Shown in pieces: positions 28,188 through 37,155 of a stretch of DNA of 64,000 nucleotides. A program made the position numbers and the translations under genes. The notes under the pieces are model-generated. The model did not search any database, had not been told where the DNA came from, and was given only the letters and a program-made list of their open reading frames with translations. The stretch is taken from contig NZ_CP125098.1 of the NCBI RefSeq assembly GCF_030020805.1, forward strand, positions 3,433,501 through 3,497,500, written 5' to 3'. Source of the DNA: Paenibacillus sp. RC67. Lineage in GTDB: Bacteria; Bacillota; Bacilli; Paenibacillales; NBRC-103111. The stretch's first letter is position 1, and each line of letters starts with the position of its first letter.

Positions 28188-28886
28188 TTGGATATTTCCT
28201 ATGAGCAAGCCGGGCATTTAACCCGGTTGGCTGCATTTACGCTTGAGTTGGGAGAGTCTGTGAAGGTGCTGCATTCAAATCAGATCGTCGCTTTTCAGGG
28301 CTCCCCATCTCTACGTGAGGACTCATTCATGAAGTTGTCAGGTATGTATCGAAAAAAAAGACTCTTGCAGTCCAATATTCGAGGACCAGTCAAATTTATG
28401 CTGGGTTTACCGGAAGGCTACTCCTTAGGTACGGTCGAAATCAAGGAAAATGACAACTTGTTGTTTGAATTCCGCCATGTGTTGTTCTACACAAAAGAGA
28501 TGAAATTTCGAACACAAGTACAAAAGGTTAGAAATGTTATGATGACTCATGATTTTGTGAAAATGAAGTTTCAAGGTCCAGGAACACTAGGTCTTCTGAC
28601 ATCTGGCCCGTTGTACCCGATCCAACTTGATCCAGAAGTGCCGCTATACGTTGATATCCAGTGTCTGGTCGCTTATCCGGAGCATGTCAGTTTAACACCT
28701 TGCGTATATGGGAATACGCTGGCAAGTCAGAATATGAACTATCATTGGGAGCTTAAAGGATCGGGCACCGTCCTGCTTCAGCCTTGTAAACCTGATAAGC
28801 AGCTGGATGAGCAGATGCAAAGCGATAGCTTATTGAGGCGAGTGCTTCGGGAATTGATCCCATTTGGCGGAGTGTTTATTAAATAA
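28188..28886 (+). CDS. AIM24-family protein
   Basis: The 232-residue beta-rich protein resembles the AIM24/TerD-like beta-sandwich family (LARVFTLEL-type opening seen as LAAFTLELGESVKVLHSN, glycine-rich GPGTLGLLTSGPLYPIQL, and WELKGSGTVLLQP near the end). TTG 28188 has a G7 run eight bases upstream and is preferred; the open frame from 28161 includes that G-run. The role of bacterial AIM24 proteins is not settled. It follows the coiled-coil membrane protein in the same direction and a terminator follows it. Confidence 0.7.
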   Translation: MDISYEQAGHLTRLAAFTLELGESVKVLHSNQIVAFQGSPSLREDSFMKLSGMYRKKRLLQSNIRGPVKFMLGLPEGYSLGTVEIKENDNLLFEFRHVLFYTKEMKFRTQVQKVRNVMMTHDFVKMKFQGPGTLGLLTSGPLYPIQLDPEVPLYVDIQCLVAYPEHVSLTPCVYGNTLASQNMNYHWELKGSGTVLLQPCKPDKQLDEQMQSDSLLRRVLRELIPFGGVFIK

Positions 28887-28943
28887 ATGAACACTAATCG
28901 GGATTCTGTTTGCCATCCGTCAATAAAGAATATAATCTATTTC

Positions 28944-28971
28944 AGCCGCGTACATCGGGGCTTTTTCTTTT
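28944..28971 (+). terminator. Terminator after the AIM24 gene
   Basis: AGCCgCG pairs with CGgGGCT, followed by TTTTTCTTTT. Confidence 0.7.
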
Positions 28972-28993
28972 ATGTAGCCAATAAATAAATCCA

Positions 28994-30364
28994 CTATTTA
29001 GCTGCGAGAAGCTTCTTAATCGTAAGTAAGAATAAAATACAACAGGTTAAAGCTGCTAAGATGTCTGCAATTGGCTCTGCCATAATAACTGCATCTGTTT
29101 TTGGAGTATTGAACATGGGAAGAACGATTACCAAAGGAATTAGTAAAATAATTTTTCGAAGTATCGCTATGAATATAGAAACCTTGGCTTGCCCGAGTGC
29201 GATAAAGATTTGTTGTAAAGCCAATTGAATTCCATAAATACATGTGCCGAGGAAGAAGATTTTGGTCAACTTCACTGTAAGTAAGATTAATTCAGGATTG
29301 TTGGTGAAAATCTGGATCGGAAGCTGGGGTAGAAACATGGTGATTCCCCACATCATGATCCCCAATGTGGCACAAAAAACAGTGCAGTACTTTATAGCTG
29401 ATTTAACTCTTGCATAGTTGCCCGACCCGTAGTTAAATCCAATAACAGGCTGTGCCCCTTGAGCGAAGCTTTGCAAAAGCAGAGTGAATATTTGCATGAG
29501 AGTACTCAAAATCCCCATCGCAGCAACGAAGAGATCTCCTCCAAATTTGGCGAGAGAAGTATTAAACACAATTTGAACAAGGCTTTCCGTTGATTGCATA
29601 ATAAATGGGGAAAGCCCTAATAGTAGTACACTCATAGCAACCTGAGGTTTAATGCGGATATATTTTAAACGCAGTCGGAGATGGGCCCGCTTGGAGGTGA
29701 GAAACCATAAGACCCATACAGCAGAGATGGCTTGGGAGATAATAGTGGCAAGTGCAGCTCCTTTAACCCCCATATTCAATTTAAAAATAAAAATGGGGTC
29801 AAGAATGATGTTAACTACTGCTCCTACACCAATGGTCATCATTGCCGTTTTAGCGAATCCTTGTACGGCTATAAATGGATTCAAGCCTAACGATATTAAC
29901 GCAGCCGCAGTCCCAATCAGGTAGATACCCAAGAAATCATCCGCAAATGGCAGCGTATCTGAACTAGCTCCAAATAAGGTTAAGAAATGTGTTTTAAAAA
30001 TGATAAAAGTAATTGTTATAACAACGGAAGCAAACAATAACATCGCAAAACAATTGCCTAGTAATTCTTCCGCTTTGCTATGTTCTCCTTCACCCATTTT
30101 TATTGAAGCAAGAGGCGCACCTCCGAACCCGATCAGCGCAGAGAATGCGGAAATGATCATAATAATTGGGAATGCTACTCCGATGCCCGTTAATGCAAGG
30201 GTACCCGTGCCGGGCATTCTTCCGACAAACATGCGGTCTATCACACTGTATAAAGCATTAATCAACTGTGCTGCAATCGCTGGAGTAGCAAGCGATAGAA
30301 TAAGTTTGGGAATACTCTCGTTAGTAAAACGCAAACTCATTTTCTGGTTCATATCCTTTGTCAT
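28994..30364 (-). CDS. MATE-family multidrug efflux transporter (MepA-like)
   Basis: The 456-residue protein has twelve membrane segments in the two-bundle arrangement of MATE transporters. It carries the conserved opening PKLILSLATPAIAAQLINALYSVIDRMFVGR and the second-half motif FAQGAQPVIGFNYGSGNYARVK. MepA-type pumps export cationic drugs with Na+ or H+ coupling. The start is uncertain among ATG 30364, 30352 and 30340, because the AAAGGG and AAAGGA sites lie very close to each. It is monocistronic and convergent with the AIM24 gene. Confidence 0.88.
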   Translation of the reverse strand: MTKDMNQKMSLRFTNESIPKLILSLATPAIAAQLINALYSVIDRMFVGRMPGTGTLALTGIGVAFPIIMIISAFSALIGFGGAPLASIKMGEGEHSKAEELLGNCFAMLLFASVVITITFIIFKTHFLTLFGASSDTLPFADDFLGIYLIGTAAALISLGLNPFIAVQGFAKTAMMTIGVGAVVNIILDPIFIFKLNMGVKGAALATIISQAISAVWVLWFLTSKRAHLRLRLKYIRIKPQVAMSVLLLGLSPFIMQSTESLVQIVFNTSLAKFGGDLFVAAMGILSTLMQIFTLLLQSFAQGAQPVIGFNYGSGNYARVKSAIKYCTVFCATLGIMMWGITMFLPQLPIQIFTNNPELILLTVKLTKIFFLGTCIYGIQLALQQIFIALGQAKVSIFIAILRKIILLIPLVIVLPMFNTPKTDAVIMAEPIADILAALTCCILFLLTIKKLLAAK

Positions 30365-30646
30365 CCCTTTACATGATATCTATGATTTCACTTGTTGCAA
30401 TGAAGTCTAGATATAATAACACATCGAACATCCGATTTAAATACGAATTTAAACGCAAAAAAAGCGTTATATACGCTGTTTTAATCCCCTACATCAACCC
30501 CGTGTACATACAATGGTTGTAGTTCTTTATATGGCTGAAATAATCGATTTGAATGGGTTGTTGAAATCTTGTGTTGGGAGATTTTTAACATCACAATCAA
30601 GGATCAGGAATAGGTTTAGTTTCTTGTTCAAGGGAATTACCTTCAT

Positions 30647-30916
30647 ATGGTAAAATGGATTCATACTAAAATTGGAGAGTTTGGATTGATGCTATCACAT
30701 CACTGGAGGGGAAAAGGTAACAGCCATGTAGATTGGGCAGGTGACCATCCAGTTATTGAGAAGATAAGTCTGGAAGTATTCTCGACAAATGAAAACGCCA
30801 TACGTCTTTATTGTGGAATGGGTTTCAAAGAAGAGGGCAGACGAGTGAAACAAATCAAATTTGACAAGGATACTTACTCCGAGCTTGTTCTCATGTATAA
30901 ACTAGTGAAATGTTGA
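30647..30916 (+). pseudogene. GNAT acetyltransferase remnant
   Basis: The 89 codons keep only the C-terminal half of a ribosomal-type GNAT protein: EFGLMLSHHWRGKG (acetyl-CoA loop strand), then PVIEKISLEVFSTNENAIRLYCGMGFKEEGRRVKQIKF. Several residues normally between GKG and DWA are missing, and no N-terminal domain is found upstream in any frame. The piece lacks a proper ribosome binding site. It is most likely a decayed gene. Confidence 0.65.
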
Positions 30917-31079
30917 TTAGCTTCTTAACTAATAGATTAGTAGATGGTCTATTGAAATATTTAAGAGCAGGTGCTCTTGCACGCTGCTCTTTTTGTTAAA
31001 TTAATGGGCAGGATAATGAAGTGCGGTGAGGGATTTAACATCAATGCGATATGTGATTTTGGATAAAGGACATCTTTAC

Positions 31080-31940
31080 TTAATAATTAAGTAACTTAGA
31101 ATCTAACCATGGACGTAAAATAGGCAATACGTTGACAGATTGCATAGCTCCGGTGTGATCGAGTCCATCTAGAATGTGTACATCCCAGCCAGCTGCTTTT
31201 AGCTCATCATAGTGGTTACTGAGTGGACCTACAATATCAACATGAACATTGCCCCATTTTTCTCCGTAATCGATTCTATCGACACTCCCCGCGAAGCAAA
31301 GACGAGGACAGTTGATCATTGTTTGTGCTTGTTTATCATCGAAATCTTGTAATGTTCTATAAAGAGTAACGAATTGCTTAGTCTGACTCTCATCCATAAT
31401 CAATTCAACACTAGACCAATCATACTCGTCAGTTGCTTGGATTTTCTCATGGGTATCATATTTTTTAGGATTTTTATCAAGTGACATTCCGTGAGTTGCC
31501 ATAGTGACTTGCAGCATCTCTCTATAGGGTCCATGTATTGGGGGAAAGCCGCCCATGATGAGAGCAGAAATCCGGCTCGTACGAATAGCAAGCTGTAATC
31601 CACTAAGAGCAAGCCAAGAATAACCATAGTAAGCAAATTCATTCGCTCCTACGGCATCTGCAATAGCTATAAAGTCTCTAGTTAAATTATTCGGTGTCAG
31701 TGTATCTGGTTTGGCTTTACTTAGTACATGTCCTTCATAGTCGAATGCAACAACACGATATTTATCGCTAAGCCCATCGATTAATGATTTCCCAAGAGCA
31801 GGATTAACTCCCCATTTCCTCAATTCATCGGCTTGTGATCCTTCAACCGGTATTGGGTTCACGGGTATTAAAATAGTGGGGCCGTCACCTTGAGTTACAA
31901 CGTCTATACCATTTCCATCATGCATCTTAACTGTAATCAT
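31080..31940 (-). CDS. Alpha/beta-hydrolase family protein
   Basis: The 286-residue protein has the alpha/beta-hydrolase layout: oxyanion strand GPTILIPVNPI, nucleophile elbow YGYSWLALSGLQLA, acid region near CFAGSVDRID and His in LDGLDHTGAM. The elbow reads G-Y-S-W-L rather than GxSxG, which is tolerated in some members. It is translationally coupled to the padR gene (ATGA overlap of 4 bases), so its expression should follow the PadR repressor. The substrate is unknown. Confidence 0.8.
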   Translation of the reverse strand: MITVKMHDGNGIDVVTQGDGPTILIPVNPIPVEGSQADELRKWGVNPALGKSLIDGLSDKYRVVAFDYEGHVLSKAKPDTLTPNNLTRDFIAIADAVGANEFAYYGYSWLALSGLQLAIRTSRISALIMGGFPPIHGPYREMLQVTMATHGMSLDKNPKKYDTHEKIQATDEYDWSSVELIMDESQTKQFVTLYRTLQDFDDKQAQTMINCPRLCFAGSVDRIDYGEKWGNVHVDIVGPLSNHYDELKAAGWDVHILDGLDHTGAMQSVNVLPILRPWLDSKLLNY

Positions 31941-32497
31941 TCGTTTTCTCCTTTTTTAAAGGAATATTTTCCTGATTGAATATGATCTACTATTTTTTGA
32001 GTATAGGCTGCTTGATTTTCTAGATAGCTGACCCAAATACCAAGAAGCTCAGGATGCTTAGAAGGATCTGACGGGAACGCTTCTGTCGGCAAAGCTTTCA
32101 AGAAATGAGCAGATTCGTTGAGGGAGGCGCATCGTCCGTTTAAGAGTGAAATCACCTTTTCACGTGAGATCATTTCCATAAAGGCAATACCTGCTGAAAA
32201 TAACTGAATATCACTGCACAGGAGTGCTGATTCTAGAAGAGATTCAAATTCATCCTTCCCTTGTAGAGTTACGGCATATTCAGTACGTGACGGTCCAAGT
32301 TTGATATTATCGCGGGAGTCAACGGCTTCAGTCATTCCCTGTAATTCAAGCTTCTCTAAGGCATGATATATGGAACCCGGTTTTACACTTGTCCAGGTTT
32401 CTGCGCGCCAAGAGGTAATGTCGCTATAAACCCCATAACCATGACTAATCCCTTTTCTTAAAATTGAACCTAGAACAAGCAATCGGACTGAATACAT
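31937..32497 (-). CDS. PadR-family transcriptional regulator
   Basis: The 186-residue protein has the PadR winged helix (LLVLGSILRKGISHGYGVYSDI, then VKPGSIYHALEKLELQGM and the wing RTEYAVTLQGKDEF) and a C-terminal helical dimerisation region. ATG 32497 follows AGAGGT. It is the first gene of a two-gene operon with the hydrolase. Its promoter is bracketed by two inverted repeats that are its likely operators, which would give negative autoregulation. Confidence 0.87.
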   Translation of the reverse strand: MYSVRLLVLGSILRKGISHGYGVYSDITSWRAETWTSVKPGSIYHALEKLELQGMTEAVDSRDNIKLGPSRTEYAVTLQGKDEFESLLESALLCSDIQLFSAGIAFMEMISREKVISLLNGRCASLNESAHFLKALPTEAFPSDPSKHPELLGIWVSYLENQAAYTQKIVDHIQSGKYSFKKGENE

Positions 32498-32529
32498 GAT
32501 TTAACCTCTTTTTCGAGTGATCAATTTAA

Positions 32530-32600
32530 CTATTCAAGTTTGAATAGCTTTGTCATGGTTGATTATACCGAGTGGAATCATTCTAGTCAAATTTGAATAG
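32530..32600 (-). promoter_or_regulatory. padR promoter with paired operators
   Basis: On the reverse strand TTGACT (32585-32590), 17 bases and TATAAT (32562-32567) form a near-ideal promoter. CTATTCAA-N2-TTGAATAG lies at 32530-32547, and a copy with one changed base (CTAGTCAA on the left) at 32583-32600. The second covers the -35 element and the first the early transcript; centres are 53 bases apart. Confidence 0.72.
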
Positions 32601-32734
32601 TGAGTTTATGTTTAAGAACTAGGAATCGTGGAGAGTATGGGGTACTGGCGCTAAATTTTGGGTATAAAATAACTATACCGGAATTTTCCCGGCACAAATG
32701 TTACTATTAAATCCCGTAAGGAGGTGCCTCGACG

Positions 32735-33625
32735 ATGAAATTGATGGTTTTGATTCAAAATTTGGTATGCCGCTTTCAGGATGACGATGTGCCTGCGCTG
32801 TCGGCTCAATTGACGTATTATTTGCTGCTTTCGTTTTTTCCTTTCCTAATTTTTGCGGGTACGGTACTGAGCTTTACCAGCTTCTCGGCGGATGATGCGC
32901 TGCTTCGGCTGAGTTTGATATTACCGGATATGTCGAACAAGACTATATCAGACGTCTTCCATGAAATTGAGCAGACACGGAGCGGGTCGCTCTTGTCTAT
33001 CGGTCTTATTGCGACGTTGTGGTCAGCTTCTAATGGAGTTAACGCTGTTATTAAAGGGGTTAATAAAGCCTATGATCAGGAGGAGGACCGTCCATTCTGG
33101 AAGGTTCGGCTTCTTTCCTTAGTAACAACTATCGTGTTGGCTGTGGCTATTATACTGAGTTTTGTTATGCTTGTGTTCGGGCGCAAAATAGGGGAATGGT
33201 TATATGTGAACGCCGGGCTGCCTGGAGACTTCTCTGAGATTTGGACTTGGGCGCAATATGCTGTGCCGCTGCTTGTTATTTGGACCATGTGCTGCCTCAT
33301 CTACTCATTTCTTCCTAATGTTCGTCTGAAGTTCCGTGAGGTGATCCCAGGGGCATTGTTTGCGACTGTTGGCTGGATTATCGCTTCGCTTTTATTTTCG
33401 TTTTATGTGAATCATTTTGATAGCTATACCAAAACGTATGGCAGTATAGGCGGAATTATCGTTTTACTCATTTGGCTTTATTTATCCAGTATGATCATAC
33501 TGTTAGGTGGAGAGCTGAATGCAGAACTGCACTTTATCCGCAGCGGAAAGTTGAAGAAGCCTTGCAAAATGTTCGGATTGTCGCTGTCGTTTTTCAAAAA
33601 AAATAAGAAGACTGCAATCGATTGA
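32735..33625 (+). CDS. yihY: YihY/BrkB-family membrane protein
   Basis: The 296-residue protein has six membrane segments and the family motifs ALSAQLTYYLLLSFFPFLIF near the start, SASNGVNAVIKGVNKAYD, and YGSIGGIIVLLIWLYLSSMIILLGGELNAEL near the end. It was once called ribonuclease BN, but that assignment is no longer accepted; a transport or permeability role is assumed. ATG 32735 follows AAGGAGGTG. It is monocistronic with a strong terminator. Confidence 0.9.
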   Translation: MKLMVLIQNLVCRFQDDDVPALSAQLTYYLLLSFFPFLIFAGTVLSFTSFSADDALLRLSLILPDMSNKTISDVFHEIEQTRSGSLLSIGLIATLWSASNGVNAVIKGVNKAYDQEEDRPFWKVRLLSLVTTIVLAVAIILSFVMLVFGRKIGEWLYVNAGLPGDFSEIWTWAQYAVPLLVIWTMCCLIYSFLPNVRLKFREVIPGALFATVGWIIASLLFSFYVNHFDSYTKTYGSIGGIIVLLIWLYLSSMIILLGGELNAELHFIRSGKLKKPCKMFGLSLSFFKKNKKTAID

Positions 33626-33681
33626 TCACGTAGGGAGATTACATACTTCGGATGCAATCTGCTTTTAACTTCACACAAACA

Positions 33682-33719
33682 ACACGAGACTGCCGCGGAA
33701 GGCAGTCTTGTTTTTTTTT
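33682..33719 (+). terminator. Terminator after yihY
   Basis: ACACGAGACTGCC pairs with GGCAGTCTTGT and runs into nine T residues. Confidence 0.85.
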
Positions 33720-33874
33720 ACGGAGCCTTGTAGCTTTATTCATTAGGACCAGAGATATAGTAGAACTAATAATAGTTAAAAAACCTAAGATATGTTATGT
33801 TTAAAATAACCTTTTATTCATCCTTTTTACTTTAGAAGACTTATCCGAATAAGTCCGTCAAGGAGTGTGGAAAC

Positions 33875-35140
33875 GTGATCAATGAACGAAACTGGGCTGG
33901 AAACTACAAATACAGCGCCTCGGAGCTCCTTATACCCGAGAATGTGGAGCAAGTACAGGAATGGGTAGCTCGCAGCAATCGATTGAAGGTGCTTGGCACA
34001 CGCCACTCGTTCAATGGAATTGCAGATTGTACCGATAGCCTTCTCTCACTTCAAAAGCTTAACAAGGTGATAGCCTTAGACCAAGCACGCAATAAGGTGA
34101 CAGTCGAAGGCGGAATAAGGTATGGTGAGCTATGCCAATATCTTCATAGTAATGGCTTTGCGCTGCATAATTTGGCGTCGCTGCCGCACATTACTGTTGC
34201 AGGTGCTTGCGCGACAGCCTCGCATGGTTCCGGTGATTTGAACGGAAATCTTGCTACAGTGGTTGATTCTCTGGAAATAGTCAAAGCGGATGGAGAGGCA
34301 ATCGTTATTTCTCGTGACCAAGAAGATGGTATCCTCGAAGGAGCCGTTGTTGGACTTGGGGGACTGGGCGTAGTTACTAAACTCACGCTTGATGTGACAC
34401 CGACTTTTCAGATGAGTCAATACGTATACGATAACTTGCCTTTAGTTCAACTTAAAGAACATCTTGACGATATTTTCTCAAGTGCCTATAGTGTCAGCTT
34501 GTTTACAGATTGGAAAGAGTCGACATTCAACCAGGTTTGGATAAAGCGAAAAATAACGGATGAAACCCTAGATCAGATGGAGCCTGAGTTTTTTGGCGCT
34601 ACACAAGCACTAGCCCATAAGCACCCAGTGCCAGGTATGACCTCGGAAAACTGCAGTGAACAGATGGGCGTTCCGGGGCCGTGGTATGAGCGGATGCCAC
34701 ATTTTCGCTTGGATTTCATTCCAAGTGCAGGGGAGGAGCTGCAAAGCGAGTATTTCGTGTCACGCCAAGATGCTTACGATGCTTTGTGTGCGATTGATCA
34801 GGTAAAGGATCAGATCTCGCCATTGCTGTATGTTTCCGAGGTTCGCACAATAGCCCAAGATCATTTGTGGATGAGTCCTTGTTACATGCAGGAGTCAGTT
34901 GGGATCCATTTTACTTGGAAAGCCAATTGGGAGGCTGTGCAGCAAGTATTACCGATTATCGAACAGAAGCTTGAGCCTTTCCATGCGCGTCCACATTGGG
35001 GGAAGCTGTTTGTCATGCAACCGGACCAATTGCAATCGCTCTATGTGAAGCTGCCCGATTTTCAACGTCTGCTCCGTCACTGCGACCCTGAGGGGAAATT
35101 CCGCAACGCCTATCTGAAAAAATATATTATGGAAAGCTAG
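33875..35140 (+). CDS. FAD-dependent alditol oxidase-like protein (AldO family)
   Basis: The 421-residue protein follows the Streptomyces alditol oxidase AldO along its length: NWAGNYKYSA, VLGTRHSFN (the histidine that carries covalent FAD in AldO), LASLPHITVAGACATASHGSG, YSVSLFTDWK, HPVPGM, GVPGPWYERMPHFR, ELQSEYFV and ARPHWGKLF. AldO oxidises xylitol, sorbitol and similar polyols with oxygen, giving the aldehyde and hydrogen peroxide. GTG 33875 follows AAGGAGTG at good spacing. No sugar-transport gene is adjacent. Polyol or aldonolactone substrates are both possible. Confidence 0.85.
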   Translation: MINERNWAGNYKYSASELLIPENVEQVQEWVARSNRLKVLGTRHSFNGIADCTDSLLSLQKLNKVIALDQARNKVTVEGGIRYGELCQYLHSNGFALHNLASLPHITVAGACATASHGSGDLNGNLATVVDSLEIVKADGEAIVISRDQEDGILEGAVVGLGGLGVVTKLTLDVTPTFQMSQYVYDNLPLVQLKEHLDDIFSSAYSVSLFTDWKESTFNQVWIKRKITDETLDQMEPEFFGATQALAHKHPVPGMTSENCSEQMGVPGPWYERMPHFRLDFIPSAGEELQSEYFVSRQDAYDALCAIDQVKDQISPLLYVSEVRTIAQDHLWMSPCYMQESVGIHFTWKANWEAVQQVLPIIEQKLEPFHARPHWGKLFVMQPDQLQSLYVKLPDFQRLLRHCDPEGKFRNAYLKKYIMES

Positions 35141-35220
35141 GCTATAGTTGTAAAACGTATAGGGAACCAAAATTAATAAATCGTCCCTTCTTGAATCAAT
35201 AAGGATGGTTCAACAGACCA

Positions 35221-35258
35221 ACCACAGTGCGATTCCTCGCATTGTGGTTTTCTTTATT
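35221..35258 (+). terminator. Terminator after the AldO-like gene
   Basis: ACCACAgTGCGA pairs with TCGCAtTGTGGT and is followed by TTTCTTTATT. Confidence 0.8.
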
Positions 35259-35362
35259 CATTCAAGGATTACATCTATTTCATTGAATTTGCTTCATGTT
35301 TTTGCTACAATTTTCAAATCAATAAACCAAAGGGATTACCTGTGCGGTAGTCTCTAGTTTTG

Positions 35363-35384
35363 TTACTTTTGATATCTAAAGTAA
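35363..35384. promoter_or_regulatory. Imperfect palindrome before the 102-residue gene
   Basis: TTACTTT, one base, GATATC, one base, AAAGTAA forms a 22-base palindrome with 20 of 22 positions symmetric, ending 24 bases before the start codon. It could be an operator; no regulator gene is adjacent. Confidence 0.35.
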
Positions 35385-35408
35385 AATTGAAATATTGGAG
35401 GCACATTT

Positions 35409-35717
35409 ATGAGTCAACGCTATCGCATTACAAGAGAATTTCAGGAGAATGGAAATAGCGAGCAAACAATCTCTTTGGAAGAATGTAAACAGTATTTTGA
35501 GTCCAAACCTGATTTTTCCTATACCTCTGTGTTTACGGTAAAAGGCTCGACCACCATGTCCATTGATGGAGATTTCTTCATGTGGAGCTTTGGTGATACA
35601 ACGATTCCTTTCCGGCATTTTGATGGAGATATTTATGTTTCGGGCACCAATGAAGCCGTTGTCCCCAAAATGATTGAGGTTGCGACTGAGCTACGTGCGG
35701 ATATAGTAGAAGGGTGA
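35409..35717 (+). CDS. Hypothetical protein, 102 residues
   Basis: I do not recognise the family. The protein is soluble, acidic and probably alpha+beta, with no cysteine other than one near residue 27 and with a beta-rich middle (SVFTVKGSTTMSIDGDFFMWSFG). A strong TTGGAGG site precedes ATG 35409, and codon use resembles the neighbours, so I regard it as a real gene. It is alone between the AldO terminator and the serC T-box. Confidence 0.6.
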   Translation: MSQRYRITREFQENGNSEQTISLEECKQYFESKPDFSYTSVFTVKGSTTMSIDGDFFMWSFGDTTIPFRHFDGDIYVSGTNEAVVPKMIEVATELRADIVEG

Positions 35718-35743
35718 GGTATATAGTAAGTTATATTCTACCC

Positions 35744-35771
35744 TTGACAATGTTCATATCGTAGATATAAT
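35744..35771 (+). promoter_or_regulatory. Sigma-A promoter of serC leader
   Basis: TTGACA at 35744-35749 and TATAAT at 35766-35771 are 16 bases apart; both hexamers are perfect. Transcription would start near 35778, at the beginning of the T-box leader. Confidence 0.75.
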
Positions 35772-35777
35772 TTACTT

Positions 35778-35986
35778 TAATAACAAATCAAACCATGCCT
35801 ATGATGAGAATCCAACTCGGAGGCGTTTTCGTCAAGAGCATCTCATTCAGAGGTGTATCCTAAGTTAGCCGGCTCCGCCCGTTATCGCGGAACCAAGTGG
35901 ATCAGATTGTGCACAGCACAGTTTGGTCAAGTTGGGTGGCACCGCGAGCGAACGCTCCTCGTCCCAATTGGATGAGGAGCGTTTTT
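35778..35986 (+). promoter_or_regulatory. T-box leader (serine) upstream of serC
   Basis: The conserved T-box core GGGTGGCACCGCG lies at 35934-35946 and is followed by a terminator (ACGCTCCTCgTCC with GGAtGAGGAGCGT, then TTTTT, 35952-35986). Upstream is the stem III-like element CGTTATCG. A short stem I is suggested by TGAGA (35805-35809) and TCTCA (35841-35845), with AGC at 35837-35839 as the possible serine specifier codon. Binding of uncharged tRNA would favour antitermination and serC expression. The specifier placement is tentative. Confidence 0.82.
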
Positions 35987-36019
35987 GTGTTGTCAATAAC
36001 TTTAGGAGGTTGAAGCAAA

Positions 36020-37105
36020 ATGCATCGTATTAACAATTTTAATCCTGGACCCGCGGCCCTTCCTTTGGAAGTGCTAGAACAAGCTCAGCAGGAGCTGGTT
36101 GAGTATGGGCATTACGGTATGTCGGTAATGGAGATGTCTCACCGCAGTAAAGTGGTGGAACAGTTAAACGAAGAAACTCAACAGCTGCTGTTAGAGATTT
36201 TGGGTTTGTCTTCAGAGTACAAGGTATTATTCATGGGTGGCGGCGCGAGTATGCAATTCGCATGGATACCGATGAACTTTATTAAGGCGGGTAAGGCTGG
36301 ACGCTATATTCTGTCGGGCAGCTTTTCGGAAAAGGCTTACTTAGAAGCGCAACATGTTGGAAAGGCAACCGTACTAGCCAGCAGTAAGGAATATAACTGG
36401 GGCAAGCTTCCAGCTGTAAATGACATCGAACTGGGAATGGATTCGGCCTATGTTCATATGACGACCAACAATACGATTGAAGGTTCTCAGTTTCAGATTT
36501 TCCCTGATACAGGCACGGTACCGTTAATTGGGGACATGACGAGCGATATTTTGAGTCGTACCTTGGATTTTACCAAATTCTCGATGTTTTATGCAGCCGC
36601 TCAAAAAAATCTTGGTCCCGCTGGGTTAACCGTTGCGGTAATGCGTGAGGACTTATTGGAAGAGTGTGCCGACACAATCCCCACTATTTTTAAATACGGA
36701 ACCTACATTCAGCACAAGTCACTGTATAACACACCTCCAGTCCATTCCATCTATATGATGATGCTTGTACTTGAATGGGTAAAGCGGCAAGGAGGGATTG
36801 CAGAATTGGAAAAACGCAATATAGAAAAGGCTCAGCTGGTATATGATGTCATTGATAGCAGTGGCGGTTTTTACAAAGGAGTTATTGAGAACCAACATCG
36901 TTCTAATATGAATATTACTTGGCGAATGCTGGATGTCAATTTGGAGAAACGTTTCGTACAAGAATCCGAGTGTAACGGCTTTGATGGATTGGCTGGACAT
37001 CGCAGTGTTGGGGGCCTGCGCGCTTCGGCTTATAATGCAGTCCCTGTTCAAGCGTGTAAGGCGCTCGCTGAGTTCATGACCGATTTCCAAAAGCGTAATG
37101 GATAA
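36020..37105 (+). CDS. serC: Phosphoserine aminotransferase SerC
   Basis: The 361-residue protein has the SerC opening NFNPGPAALPLEVLEQAQ, the motif GMSVMEMSHRS, the phosphate-region GGGASMQFAWIPMNF and the PLP lysine in YAAAQKNLGPAG. It converts 3-phosphohydroxypyruvate and glutamate to phosphoserine in serine synthesis and serves a parallel step in vitamin B6 synthesis in some bacteria. ATG 36020 follows TAGGAGG. It is controlled by the T-box just upstream; serA and serB are not in the window. Confidence 0.95.
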   Translation: MHRINNFNPGPAALPLEVLEQAQQELVEYGHYGMSVMEMSHRSKVVEQLNEETQQLLLEILGLSSEYKVLFMGGGASMQFAWIPMNFIKAGKAGRYILSGSFSEKAYLEAQHVGKATVLASSKEYNWGKLPAVNDIELGMDSAYVHMTTNNTIEGSQFQIFPDTGTVPLIGDMTSDILSRTLDFTKFSMFYAAAQKNLGPAGLTVAVMREDLLEECADTIPTIFKYGTYIQHKSLYNTPPVHSIYMMMLVLEWVKRQGGIAELEKRNIEKAQLVYDVIDSSGGFYKGVIENQHRSNMNITWRMLDVNLEKRFVQESECNGFDGLAGHRSVGGLRASAYNAVPVQACKALAEFMTDFQKRNG

Positions 37106-37120
37106 TGATTCAGGAAATAA

Positions 37121-37149
37121 TTGACATGTAATTCGTTGTATGATTAAAT
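37121..37149 (+). promoter_or_regulatory. Probable promoter of tyrS leader
   Basis: TTGACA at 37121-37126 is followed after 17 bases by TTAAAT at 37144-37149. The -35 element is perfect and the -10 element weak. Confidence 0.5.
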
Positions 37150-37155
37150 GGAAAA

